NCBI GenBank assembly: GCA_964587625.1
Contig: CAZPLU010000010.1
Span: 1 to 64,000, forward strand
Length of the DNA stretch: 64,000 nucleotides
Direction: 5' to 3'
From: DAOPZJ01 sp964587625
Lineage (GTDB): Bacteria > Bacillota > Clostridia > Oscillospirales > JAKOTC01
Position numbers and translations under genes: made by a program. Shown here one piece after another: positions 33,093 through 41,865 of this stretch; position 1 is the stretch's first letter; each line of letters opens with the position of its first letter. Under the pieces are notes generated by a model. That model was given only the letters and a program-made list of their open reading frames with translations, was not told the origin of the DNA and ran no database searches.

Positions 33093-35438
33093 ATGGCAAA
33101 AGTCCTCGTAAACACCAACATCTCCAAATTTGATAATATTCCGATGATTGCGCTGCGCGGCGTGGTGTTATATCCTGAAATGACGCTGCGGTTTGACGTC
33201 TCGCGGCAAAAATCGATCGCGGCGCTGCAGCATGTGACAGAGGGTGATCAACAGCTGATTTTTTTGGCGGCGCAGGCAAACGCAGAAGTGCAAAATCCAC
33301 GCAAGGAAGACATCTGCGAGATTGGCACCATCGGAAAGATCAAGCAAATTGTCAAAACCGCGCCCGAGAGCTATGCGGTTTTGGTCGAGGGCATCCTGCG
33401 GGCAAAAATCAGCGGATATGTCCAAATGAAACCGTTTTTTGCGGTCAATCTCGACCGGATTGTGGAAAAAGCTCCGTTGCGTAACACGACGACGGGGGAG
33501 GCGCTTGTGCGCACGGCGCACCGCATCTTCTCCGAATATTTTGAGCTCAACGACAGCACGGCTCGCGAAATTTTGTTGAACGCCCTCTCTAAAAATCAAC
33601 CGGGTGCGCTTTCCGATTTCATCGCGTCCAATTCCATGCTGCCTTTTGAAGAGCAGCAGGCCCTGCTGGAGGAAAAGAGCCACATCACGCGGCTGAAACG
33701 CGTGATTTCCATTTTGGCGCATCAAAATTCCGTCTTAAAACTCGAAAACGAAATCGAAGACAAAGTCCGTATCTCGATGGATAAGAACCAACGCGACTAT
33801 TTTTTGAAAGAACAGATGCGCACCATTTCGGAAGAACTCGGTGAAGAGAGCGAGATGGACGAATACCTCGAATATAAAAAGCGCATCCATGAATTAAAGG
33901 TCTCCGCCGGGATTTCCGATAAACTCGAAAAAGAAGCGCTGAAACTCGTGAAAATGCCGCTGGGGTCTCAGGAGGCGACAATCATCCGCAACTACCTGGA
34001 TTGCTGCCTCGATTTGCCCTGGAACATCAATGTTTCCAAAACGCATACCATCGCGCAGATGAAAGCCATTCTCGACAAGGATCACTACGGTTTGCAAAAG
34101 GTCAAGGATCGGATTTTGGAACACTTGGCGGTGGAATTGCTCTCCCCGGACATCAAGGGGCAGGTGATCTGCCTTGTCGGACCTCCGGGTACCGGAAAGA
34201 GTTCGGTCGCACGCTCCATCGCGCGGGCCGGCGGGCGCAACTTTGCCACGATCTCGCTCGGCGGCGTACGCGACGAAGCCGATATCCGCGGTCACCGGAA
34301 GACCTATGTCGGCGCGATGCCCGGACGGGTGATCAACGCGCTGATTGCGGCAAAATCGAAAAATCCCGTGATCTTGTTGGACGAGATCGACAAACTCGGC
34401 AACGATTACCGGGGTGATCCGTCTTCGGCGTTGCTGGAGCTGCTCGATTCCGAGCAAAATAACGCGTTCGTCGACCACTTTGTCGAGCTGCCGTTCGATC
34501 TCTCGAGCGTGCTGTTCATCACGACGGCGAACTATTATGAAAACATCCCCGAGCCGCTGCGTGACCGCATGGAGATCATCAACCTCACCAGCTATACACG
34601 TGAGGAAAAACGAAATATCGCAAAACTCCATCTGATTCCGAAGCAGCTGAAAAGACATGGTTTGAAAAAAGCCCAGCTCAATATCAGCGACACCGCCGTC
34701 AATGCTGCCATCGACAACTATACCCGAGAAGCCGGCGTGCGTGAACTGGAACGCGAGATCGCCGCCGTCTGCCGCAAGACCGCGCTTGCCATCGCCTCGG
34801 GTGAGGCGGTAAAAATGATCGTAAAAGCCGAAAACCTCGACAAATACCTCGGACCCGCCAAATTCAAGCCGGATACGGCGATCGACAACGAAGTCGGCGT
34901 CGCCACGGGCTTGGCTTGGACGGCGATCGGCGGAGACACCCTTCAAATCGAAGTCAGCGTGCTCGAAGGCAGCGGCAAACTCGAACTCACGGGTTCGCTC
35001 GGCGACGTCATGAAGGAGTCGGCGCGGGCGGCGGTCAGCTATATCCGCAGCGCAAGCGACAAACTCGGCGTCGACAAAGAATTTTACAAGTCCAAGGACA
35101 TTCATATCCACGTCCCCGAGGGCGCGGTTCCCAAGGACGGACCGTCCGCGGGTATCACGATCACCACCGCGTTGGTTTCGGCGCTGTCCGGCAAGCCGGT
35201 GCGAAAAAACCTCGCGATGACCGGAGAGATGACTTTGCGGGGCAGGGTGCTTCCGATCGGCGGCTTGAAAGAAAAGGCGATGGCGGCCTACCGGATGGGC
35301 ATAAAGATGATTTTGATCCCGGAGGAAAACAAGCCCGATTTGTTCGAGATTGACAAAGCGGTCAAGGACGCGCTGGAATTCATCCCGGTCAAGCATATCG
35401 ACGAGGTTTTGAGCCAGGCGTTGGTCGCGGAGAATTGA
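33093..35438 (+). CDS. lon: ATP-dependent protease Lon (endopeptidase La)
   Basis: 781 residues. In order: N-terminal LON substrate-binding domain (about 10-200), coiled linker, AAA+ domain with Walker A VGPPGTGKSSVA near 365 and Walker B ILLDEIDK, and a C-terminal Ser-Lys protease with catalytic Ser in PKDGPSAGIT near 688 and Lys in GGLKEKAMAAYR. It degrades misfolded and regulatory proteins. engB follows with one base between stop and start. Confidence 0.96.
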   Translation: MAKVLVNTNISKFDNIPMIALRGVVLYPEMTLRFDVSRQKSIAALQHVTEGDQQLIFLAAQANAEVQNPRKEDICEIGTIGKIKQIVKTAPESYAVLVEGILRAKISGYVQMKPFFAVNLDRIVEKAPLRNTTTGEALVRTAHRIFSEYFELNDSTAREILLNALSKNQPGALSDFIASNSMLPFEEQQALLEEKSHITRLKRVISILAHQNSVLKLENEIEDKVRISMDKNQRDYFLKEQMRTISEELGEESEMDEYLEYKKRIHELKVSAGISDKLEKEALKLVKMPLGSQEATIIRNYLDCCLDLPWNINVSKTHTIAQMKAILDKDHYGLQKVKDRILEHLAVELLSPDIKGQVICLVGPPGTGKSSVARSIARAGGRNFATISLGGVRDEADIRGHRKTYVGAMPGRVINALIAAKSKNPVILLDEIDKLGNDYRGDPSSALLELLDSEQNNAFVDHFVELPFDLSSVLFITTANYYENIPEPLRDRMEIINLTSYTREEKRNIAKLHLIPKQLKRHGLKKAQLNISDTAVNAAIDNYTREAGVRELEREIAAVCRKTALAIASGEAVKMIVKAENLDKYLGPAKFKPDTAIDNEVGVATGLAWTAIGGDTLQIEVSVLEGSGKLELTGSLGDVMKESARAAVSYIRSASDKLGVDKEFYKSKDIHIHVPEGAVPKDGPSAGITITTALVSALSGKPVRKNLAMTGEMTLRGRVLPIGGLKEKAMAAYRMGIKMILIPEENKPDLFEIDKAVKDALEFIPVKHIDEVLSQALVAEN

Positions 35439-35439
35439 G

Positions 35440-36015
35440 ATGTTGAATTTCGAAATTGTCGCGTTTGAGACCTCGTTTGGATTCAGCGAACAACTGTTTG
35501 CGTCCGACCGGCCCGAAATCGTCTTTACGGGTCGTTCCAATGTCGGAAAATCCTCATTGATCAACAAACTCTGCAATAAAAAATCCATGGCAAAAGTGGG
35601 GCAGACCCCTGGGAAAACAGTGACGATCAATTTTTATAATCATCCGCAATTCCGACTGGTCGATTTGCCCGGCTACGGTTATGCCAAACGCGCCAAAACC
35701 CGTAAAGACGACTGGGGTGAGTTGATGGAGGACTATTTCAAGAGCGGCAGGGACATCCGCCTTGCCGTCGCTTTGACGGACATCCGCCACGAGCCGACCG
35801 ACGACGATAAACTGATGATCGATTTTTTTCTCAGAACCGATGTGCCGTTTGTGGTTGCCGCCACGAAGGCGGACAAATTAAACAAGTCCGAACTTGCCGC
35901 GTTCCGCGATAAATGCCCGAATATCGGACAAAGCCGATTGATTGCCGTCTCCGCGCTGAGCGGACTCGGCATCGACGAACTGAAGAGGGCTGTTGAAGAT
36001 GCCTGCGGTTACTGA
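35440..36015 (+). CDS. engB: Ribosome biogenesis GTP-binding protein EngB (YsxC/YihA)
   Basis: 191 residues. G1 GRSNVGKSSLINKL, G2 with TPGKTVTINFY, G3 DLPGYGYA, G4 TKADK and G5 SALSG are all present. It acts in 50S subunit assembly. lon-engB is a conserved Firmicute pair. Confidence 0.96.
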   Translation: MLNFEIVAFETSFGFSEQLFASDRPEIVFTGRSNVGKSSLINKLCNKKSMAKVGQTPGKTVTINFYNHPQFRLVDLPGYGYAKRAKTRKDDWGELMEDYFKSGRDIRLAVALTDIRHEPTDDDKLMIDFFLRTDVPFVVAATKADKLNKSELAAFRDKCPNIGQSRLIAVSALSGLGIDELKRAVEDACGY

Positions 36016-36799
36016 CCTATCGGCGCTGCCCAAAAAAATCAATTCGAAACTACCCAAAAAATGCGACCTGATCGCGGTGATCAAAGATAAACCGCGGTCA
36101 AAAGTGCTCTGTTTTGACGATCAATATTATTTAAAAATCACCGCCGACGGGTATTTGCAAAGAGAACCCGAAATGGCGACGTTTTTTTCCGCGTACGCTC
36201 TGGCTCCAAAAGTCGTTGCTTACTGCCGGAAAGGCGAAAACGGCTGGCTGCTGACCGAAGCGGTGAAAGGCGTTAACGCCTTGGATTTGATTCAAAACAA
36301 CCCCAAGGAAACACTTTTTACATACGGTAAAACACTGCGCAAACTGCACGATTTGCCGATTAAGGACTGCCCCTGTGAAAATCGGGTGGAACCGATGTTA
36401 AAACGGGCGGCCGGAAATTTTTTTGAGGGCAAAGCGGAAGCCGCCCTGCTCGGCTATTGCGGCGTCAAAATGCTTTCCGACGCCTACAGCGAAATGCTGT
36501 TGTTATCCAAACACATCGGGAAGCCGTCGGTCATCCACGGCGACGCCTGCCTGCCGAACCTGATTGTCGGGGAGAGCGGCGCAAAGTTCGTCGACTGCGG
36601 CAACGGCGGCGTCGGAGACCGGAACTACGACCTGTTTTGGGCGCTCTGGTCGATCCGCTTCAACCTGAAGACCGACCGGTACGACCGGGATTTTTGGCGC
36701 GGATACGGCAAAAGCCCCGACGAAAAGGGCTTGCGGCTGTTCGGGTTGATCTCGGCTTTCAACGGCTATCGCGGAAGAGATTATTACAGTTTATATTGA
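35999..36799 (+). CDS. APH(3')-like aminoglycoside phosphotransferase family kinase
   Basis: About 266 residues, the APH(3') length. The Brenner box VIHGDACLPNLIVGE and the metal-binding FVDCGNGGVGDRNYDL closely follow APH(3') enzymes, as does the C-terminal YGKSPDEKGLRLF. The N-lobe has YYLKITADGYLQREPEMATFF with the ATP Lys and Glu. The true substrate could be an aminoglycoside or a cellular small molecule. ATG 35999 lies inside engB (17-base overlap), so it is expressed with lon-engB. Confidence 0.8.
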   Translation: MPAVTDLSALPKKINSKLPKKCDLIAVIKDKPRSKVLCFDDQYYLKITADGYLQREPEMATFFSAYALAPKVVAYCRKGENGWLLTEAVKGVNALDLIQNNPKETLFTYGKTLRKLHDLPIKDCPCENRVEPMLKRAAGNFFEGKAEAALLGYCGVKMLSDAYSEMLLLSKHIGKPSVIHGDACLPNLIVGESGAKFVDCGNGGVGDRNYDLFWALWSIRFNLKTDRYDRDFWRGYGKSPDEKGLRLFGLISAFNGYRGRDYYSLY

Positions 36800-37678
36800 A
36801 TCCCCGTTGCGCTTTTTCACCTTTTTTTGAAATTGCGTCGGGCTCATTCCGGTATAGTGTCTGAACACGCTCGAAAAATAGGACGACGACGAAAAGTCCA
36901 GCGCAAACGCAACCTGCGTGACCGATTCCGATTCGAGCAGCTTTTTTGAGCGTTGAATTTTCAGGTAATTGATATAATCCCCGGGCGTCTCACCGGTCGA
37001 GACCTTGAACAGCTTCTTGAAATACGAGAGCGACAGGCCGATGTGCTCCGCCGCGTCGGCAAGCGCGATTTTATTTTCGAGGTTTTCTTTGATAAACAAC
37101 TCCGCCTGCGCGATTTTCGCGGGTTTGGGCTGTAGCTTTTGATTGTCGCAAAAGTTTTTGGACAAAAACAGCGTCAACGCCGAGACGCCGAGCATTTTTT
37201 GAATCGGATCGATCAACGGGATATACCCAAACGCCTCTTTGATCAACTGGTAGCTGCGCGGATCGCCCTTGAAATGCCGTGTTTCGGCGTTTAAAAGCGT
37301 CGATTTCAAAAGGCGGGCTTGTTGTGTGTTATAAAACAAAAAATCGTCCTCCGCCGTCTCGAGCTGCATCCAGTAGAGTTCAAATTTCCCCTGCGGGTCG
37401 CCGCCGGAGCCGTGCAACTCATCGGGGAATGTGACAAAGAGATCGCCGCCGGTCAGGTGGAAAACTTCTTCGCCGACATGATAGGTCTGGTTTCCGCGCA
37501 CGATATAACAGACCTCCATGCAGCCCGGGTGGATATGCATGGACAGCGGCGCGGAAGCCCTTTGGCTCGAAAAATGCCCGAACAGACGGATGCCGGGAAC
37601 TTGAAGCTCTTTGTCGGTATAGGTCTGCCACTCATGGTTGAGTATAAAATTATAATCGTCAATGGTATAATCGGACAT
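36791..37678 (-). CDS. AraC-family transcriptional regulator with cupin sensor domain
   Basis: About 295 residues. The N-terminal cupin (SMHIHPGCMEVCYIVRGNQT, HLTGGDLFVTFPDELHG) is a likely small-molecule sensor. The C-terminal double helix-turn-helix has IALADAAEHIGLSLSYFKKL and VTQVAFALDFSSSSYFSSVF. ATG 37678 follows AGGAGCGCTT. It is divergent from the URO-D-like gene, its most likely target. The 3' end overlaps the kinase gene by nine bases (convergent). Confidence 0.88.
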   Translation of the reverse strand: MSDYTIDDYNFILNHEWQTYTDKELQVPGIRLFGHFSSQRASAPLSMHIHPGCMEVCYIVRGNQTYHVGEEVFHLTGGDLFVTFPDELHGSGGDPQGKFELYWMQLETAEDDFLFYNTQQARLLKSTLLNAETRHFKGDPRSYQLIKEAFGYIPLIDPIQKMLGVSALTLFLSKNFCDNQKLQPKPAKIAQAELFIKENLENKIALADAAEHIGLSLSYFKKLFKVSTGETPGDYINYLKIQRSKKLLESESVTQVAFALDFSSSSYFSSVFRHYTGMSPTQFQKKVKKRNGDSI

Positions 37679-37694
37679 AAGCGCTCCTGAAACA

Positions 37695-37750
37695 TTTGAA
37701 ATCGTATTCAAAACGAATTTGAATGCAATCCGATATTGATACTGTATAAT
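37695..37750 (+). promoter_or_regulatory. Divergent control region with alternating TTTGAA/TTCAAA half-sites
   Basis: TTTGAA (37695), TTCAAA (37707) and TTTGAA (37718) alternate at 11-12-base steps. The last two form ATTCAAA-N5-TTTGAAT (37706-37724). A perfect TATAAT at 37745-37750 lacks a good -35 box at 17 bases, as expected for an activator-dependent promoter of the URO-D-like gene. Confidence 0.5.
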
Positions 37751-37779
37751 AAAAACAGAGTTTTGTAAAGGAGATCATT

Positions 37780-38796
37780 ATGACTTCACGCGAACGGGTA
37801 TTCAAGACACTGAACCACGAGGAGATCGACCGCTTCCCCAGAACCTTATGGGCGCTTCCGGGCGTGGGGCTTTTCAAGGCGGATCAGCTCGCCGATTTTT
37901 ATAAACGCTTCGAGACGGATATTTTCAATCCGAAGATCAATTACGGAAAAAGCCGTTACGCGCAGGGCACGCCGGGCCGAAAAGGCAACTACGTCGATGA
38001 ATTCGGCTGCTTCTGGACCGCCGCCGAGGAGGGCATCGTCGGCGAGGTCAAAAAGCCGGTCTTGGCGGACTGGGACGATTATAACGATTACCGGTTCCCG
38101 ACCGAGCTGATCGATGAGCTCGACCTGACCGGGCTTGACGAACAATGCAAGGCAAGCGATAAATTCGTTCTTGCCAACACCTATATCCGCCCGTTTGAGC
38201 GCATGCAGTTTATGCGCGGCACCGAAAATCTTTTCATTGATTTGGCGTCAGGAGAGCCGATGCTTGAAAAACTGGCGGGCAAGCTGCACGATATGAGCAT
38301 GAGAGAACTCGACCTGCTCACCGACCGCGCCGTCGACGCAGTGTCGTTTATGGACGATTGGGGCACACAGATTTCATTGTTGATTTCCCCCAAGACCTGG
38401 GAGCAATTTTTTAAGCCGATGTACAAGGAGTACAGCGATCTCGCGCACTCCAAAGGCAAAAAGATTTTCTTCCACTCCGACGGCAACATCGAAGCCATCT
38501 ATCCGCATTTGGTCGAGATCGGCATCGACGCGATCAACTCGCAATTGTTTTGCATGAATATCGAGGGCTTGGTCGAAAAATACGGCGACAAGGTGACTTT
38601 TTGGGGCGAGATCGACCGCCAGTTCATCCTGCCGTTCGGAACGGCCGAGGAGGTCAAAAAGGCCGTCCGCCGCGTGGCCTCCGCCGTGATCAAAAAGAAC
38701 GGCAAACGCACCGGCGCGTTCGCCCAGTGCGAATGGAACGCCATGGACCCGTATGAAAACATTTTAACCGTGTTCGAGGAATGGGATAAACAGTAG
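37780..38796 (+). CDS. Uroporphyrinogen decarboxylase (URO-D) family-like protein
   Basis: 338 residues. It starts MTSRERVFKTLNHEEIDRFP, the standard opening of the URO-D/methylcobamide methyltransferase-like family. IFFHSDGNIEAIYPHLVEIGIDAINSQ and VTFWGEIDRQFILPFGTAEEV are the conserved barrel end. No corrinoid protein or haem genes are next to it. AAAGGAGATCATT precedes the ATG. It is probably activated by the divergent AraC protein. It is a distant relative of the protein at 19.6-20.7 kb. Confidence 0.78.
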   Translation: MTSRERVFKTLNHEEIDRFPRTLWALPGVGLFKADQLADFYKRFETDIFNPKINYGKSRYAQGTPGRKGNYVDEFGCFWTAAEEGIVGEVKKPVLADWDDYNDYRFPTELIDELDLTGLDEQCKASDKFVLANTYIRPFERMQFMRGTENLFIDLASGEPMLEKLAGKLHDMSMRELDLLTDRAVDAVSFMDDWGTQISLLISPKTWEQFFKPMYKEYSDLAHSKGKKIFFHSDGNIEAIYPHLVEIGIDAINSQLFCMNIEGLVEKYGDKVTFWGEIDRQFILPFGTAEEVKKAVRRVASAVIKKNGKRTGAFAQCEWNAMDPYENILTVFEEWDKQ

Positions 38797-38909
38797 AACT
38801 ATTATGAATCATAGCTAGCAGTTGGCAGGGAAAAGTGTGCAGTGACAGACCCGAAAACATCGTTGGATTAAACAGTGTTCGCCCGTAATCATACATTTTG
38901 TTAACAATG

Positions 38910-38935
38910 AAAGGCGCACCGTACGGTGCGCCTTT
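38910..38935. terminator. Perfect palindromic terminator
   Basis: AAAGGCGCACCGT is directly followed by its complement ACGGTGCGCCTTT. It ends transcription of the URO-D-like gene and could serve the opposite strand too. Confidence 0.8.
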
Positions 38936-39080
38936 GTCATCTTGAACGGAGCGCGATTACGGCGCGTAGTCGAAGGATCTCGGTATCAAAAAGCCCATTA
39001 AAATCGTTTTATAAAATAACCTTTATCAGTCCGAGATTCCTCATGAGCGTCATGAAATGACGCTTTGCGCTCGGAATGAC
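38936..39080. repeat. Inverted pair of dispersed GTCAT...GGAATCTCGG repeats
   Basis: The left unit (38936-38983) reads GTCATCTTGAACGGAG... to GAAGGATCTCGG. The right unit (39031-39080), read on the minus strand, goes from GTCATTCCGAGCGCAAAG to GAGGAATCTCGG. The two face each other across about 47 bases, so the whole can fold back. The family recurs at 25462-25491. Confidence 0.6.
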
Positions 39081-39103
39081 AAAATTTGCGCATCGGAACG
39101 ACA

Positions 39104-40306
39104 TTACTTCCCGAAAGCCACTTTTTCAATCTCGAACGCGATTTGCAATTCCTCGTTGGTCGGGATGATGTACACCGGAACAGTTGCATCCGGCGCGGAG
39201 ATATTGGCTTCTTTGCCGTTCATCTTTTCATTCAGAACCGGGTCGATTTTGATGCCGAACCGTTCTAACCCCGCGCAGGAACCGGCGCGCAGCATCGGGG
39301 AGTGCTCGCCGATCCCGGCGGTGAAGACGACCGCGTCCAATCCGCCCATCTCAAAGGCGTAGGAGCCGATCAGCTTTTTGACATGGTAGCGCTGGATGTC
39401 GTTGGCGAGTTTTGCCCGTTCATTGCCGGCAAGTTCGGCCTCCTCAAGCTCGCGGCTGTCGCTGCCGATGCCCGAAACGCCCTGTAAACCGCTCTTTTTA
39501 TTGACCAGCATGTTCAGGTCGGACAAAGACATCTTTTCTTTTTGAGCGATATAAAATAACGCCAGCGGGTCGATCATACCGCAGCGGGTGCCCATCAGCA
39601 CGCCGTCGCAGGTGCCGAAGCCCATCGAAATGTCGACCGATTTGCCGCCGTCGACCGCGCAGATCGAAGCGCCGTTGCCGATGTGGCAGGTGACGATCTT
39701 GGTGTCCTTGGGGTTCTTGCCGAGCAGCTGTGCGGCGCGGTTCGCGACATATTGGTGTGAAATGCCGTGAAAGCCCATCTTGCGGACGGCGTATTTTTCG
39801 TAATATTCATACGGGATGCCGTAAATCGCATGCGCCATCGGCATGGTCTGGTGGAAAGAGGTGTCGAAAACGCAGACCTGGGGGATGTTTTTACCGAACA
39901 TCTGGATGCAGGCGCGCACGGTGTTGGCCTCGGCGGGGTTGTGCAGCGGCGCGTATTCGGCGTATTTGTCGATGGTTGCGATCACCTTGTCGTCGGCGAG
40001 CACCGATTTGACGAGCTCCATGCCGCCGAAGACGATGCGGTGCCCGACCGCTTTGATATCTTTAATTGTGTCGATTATCTTTGTCTCGCCGGAAGTGACC
40101 AATTGGATCACTTTTTTAAAAGTGATCATATGGTCGGGAAGGGCGGTCTCGATGGCGAGCTTCTTTCCGTCGGGGAATTTATATTTGATCCTGCCGTCAA
40201 TGCCGATGCGCTCGCAGTTGATCTCGGCGAGCACGCTGCGGGACTCCATTTCGATCAGCTGGCTTTTTAACGAAGAGCTCCCCGCGTTGATCACAAAAAA
40301 AATCAT
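39104..40306 (-). CDS. Acetate kinase paralogue, divergent
   Basis: About 400 residues and full length. NAGSSSLKSQL, VFDTSFHQTMP, CHIGNGAS, MGTRCGMIDP and TNEELQIA match AckA. Compared with the copy at 5.1 kb it has FGGM for HGGE after the conserved GHRIV, TAGIGEH for TGGIGEN and FEI for RDT at the end. It may act on another short-chain acid (propionate or butyrate kinase-like) or have altered kinetics. ATG 40306 follows GGAGGTACATTCAGGC; it has its own promoter. Confidence 0.88.
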   Translation of the reverse strand: MIFFVINAGSSSLKSQLIEMESRSVLAEINCERIGIDGRIKYKFPDGKKLAIETALPDHMITFKKVIQLVTSGETKIIDTIKDIKAVGHRIVFGGMELVKSVLADDKVIATIDKYAEYAPLHNPAEANTVRACIQMFGKNIPQVCVFDTSFHQTMPMAHAIYGIPYEYYEKYAVRKMGFHGISHQYVANRAAQLLGKNPKDTKIVTCHIGNGASICAVDGGKSVDISMGFGTCDGVLMGTRCGMIDPLALFYIAQKEKMSLSDLNMLVNKKSGLQGVSGIGSDSRELEEAELAGNERAKLANDIQRYHVKKLIGSYAFEMGGLDAVVFTAGIGEHSPMLRAGSCAGLERFGIKIDPVLNEKMNGKEANISAPDATVPVYIIPTNEELQIAFEIEKVAFGK

Positions 40307-40356
40307 GCCTGAATGTACCTCCGAAAAATAATGGACGCCTTTGTCACCGATGATTG

Positions 40357-40385
40357 ATTTTATCACATTCGACGGATTTTTGCAA
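40357..40385 (-). promoter_or_regulatory. Sigma-A promoter of the second acetate kinase
   Basis: On the minus strand TTGCAA (40385-40380), a 17-base spacer and TAAAAT (40362-40357), the latter preceded by TGA (extended -10). Confidence 0.65.
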
Positions 40386-40428
40386 ATTTTATTGAGATCG
40401 ATCATGCGGATCTTGCGCGAATTGCATA

Positions 40429-40457
40429 TTGAAAAAAGTTTGCCTGTATACTATAAT
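40429..40457 (+). promoter_or_regulatory. Sigma-A promoter of murC
   Basis: TTGAAA (40429-40434), 17 bases, perfect TATAAT (40452-40457), 28 bases before the GTG start. Confidence 0.75.
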
Positions 40458-40485
40458 TGCGACAGGATGTTATTTTGGGGAGTGA

Positions 40486-41856
40486 GTGTTTATTTATCGG
40501 TTTGATGCGCTCAAAGCGCGCAGGATTCATTTCATCGGCATCGGCGGCAGCGGGATGTATCCGCTGGCGCAGATTTTACACAGTGAGGGCTATCAAATCA
40601 CCGGTTCGGACAACAACCCGTCGCCCACGGTGGACGCTGTGAAAAGCATGGGAATCCCCGTAAAAATGGGACATTTCCCGGAAAATATCGGGGACTGCGA
40701 GCTGGTTGTCTATACCGCCGCACTGCTCGAAGACAACCCCGAACTGCTTGCCGCCAAAGCCAAAAGCATACCGACCATGACACGCGCGCAACTGCTCGGG
40801 ACGGTTGTGAATTCTTATAAAAATGCCGTCGGGGTCTGCGGCACGCACGGAAAAACCACCTCGACCGCGATGCTGACCGAAATTTTTCTCAAAGCCGGAA
40901 AAGATCCGTCTGCGGTCATCGGCGGGAAATTACCTTCCATCGGCGGCAGCGGCAGGGTCGGGAACAGCGAATTTATGGCCTGCGAGGCAGACGAGTTCCG
41001 CGACACGTTTTTAAACATCCACCCCGCCCATTCATTGATTTTGAATATCGACGAGGATCACCTCGAATATTTTAAAGACCTCGACAACATCATCAATTCC
41101 TTTGCAAAATTCGCGGATCAGACCAAAAAGATCGTCATTGCCAACGGCGACGATAAAAATACGCTGAAAGCCGTGGCGTTTTGCAAAACCGACATTGTTT
41201 TGTTCGGAACTTCCACCGGATGCCGTTATCAAGCCAAAAACATCGCGGAAAGCGGCTCTTATTTCTCCTTTGAAATTTATATTGACGGCGTTTCAATCGG
41301 CGCCGCCAACTTGAAAATTCCCGGAAGACATAATGTTATGAACGCGCTCGGGGCGCTTGCGGCAGCCGATCAATGCGGCGTGGAGATGCAAACCGCAATA
41401 GATGCCGTCAACGAGTTTAAAGGCGCAGGAAGACGATTCGAAACTATTGGAAAGTTTAACGGCTTTACACTCGTTGACGATTACGCGCACAATCCCACAG
41501 AGCTTGCCGCCACGATCAGCGCCGCCAAACTGACCGATCACAAGCGCATCGTCGCCGTATTTCAACCGGTCACTTTTTCGCGCACCAAGCTGATGCTCGA
41601 CGGTCTTGCCGATGCGTTGAATATGGCCGATCAGACGATTTTGCTGCCGATTATGGGCGCAAGGGAAATCAACACCTTCGGCATTGACGCGGCGGATTTG
41701 GCGGCAAAAATCAAAAATTGCGTCCTGACAGACGGCTTTGAGTCGGCGGCAAGAGCAATCAATGAAAACGCCGCGTCCGGCGATCTGGTTTTAACGCTCG
41801 GCTGCGGCGATGTCTATAAGGTGATCCCGTATCTGAAGCAAATAATAAACGTTTAA
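40486..41856 (+). CDS. murC: UDP-N-acetylmuramate--L-alanine ligase
   Basis: 456 residues. It adds L-Ala to UDP-MurNAc in peptidoglycan synthesis. N-terminal FIGIGGSGMYPLAQIL, the ATP loop GVCGTHGKTTSTAMLTEI, ACEADEFRDTFL, LNIDEDHLEYF and the C-terminal VDDYAHNPTELAATI with FQPVTFSRTK are the family signatures. The start is GTG 40486. No other mur genes are adjacent. Confidence 0.95.
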   Translation: MFIYRFDALKARRIHFIGIGGSGMYPLAQILHSEGYQITGSDNNPSPTVDAVKSMGIPVKMGHFPENIGDCELVVYTAALLEDNPELLAAKAKSIPTMTRAQLLGTVVNSYKNAVGVCGTHGKTTSTAMLTEIFLKAGKDPSAVIGGKLPSIGGSGRVGNSEFMACEADEFRDTFLNIHPAHSLILNIDEDHLEYFKDLDNIINSFAKFADQTKKIVIANGDDKNTLKAVAFCKTDIVLFGTSTGCRYQAKNIAESGSYFSFEIYIDGVSIGAANLKIPGRHNVMNALGALAAADQCGVEMQTAIDAVNEFKGAGRRFETIGKFNGFTLVDDYAHNPTELAATISAAKLTDHKRIVAVFQPVTFSRTKLMLDGLADALNMADQTILLPIMGAREINTFGIDAADLAAKIKNCVLTDGFESAARAINENAASGDLVLTLGCGDVYKVIPYLKQIINV

Positions 41857-41865
41857 TTGATGCCG

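Larger units (their letters stand above)
38797..39103. other. Spacer with terminator and an inverted repeat pair; no gene
   Basis: About 307 bases between the convergent URO-D-like and second acetate kinase genes. It contains the perfect hairpin at 38910-38935 and the paired repeat at 38936-39080. No open frame here has support. Confidence 0.75.

Noticed and set aside
33894..35630. A 578-codon open frame antisense to lon
   Set aside because: It mirrors lon codon structure, has no ribosome site or recognisable domain, and lon is certain.
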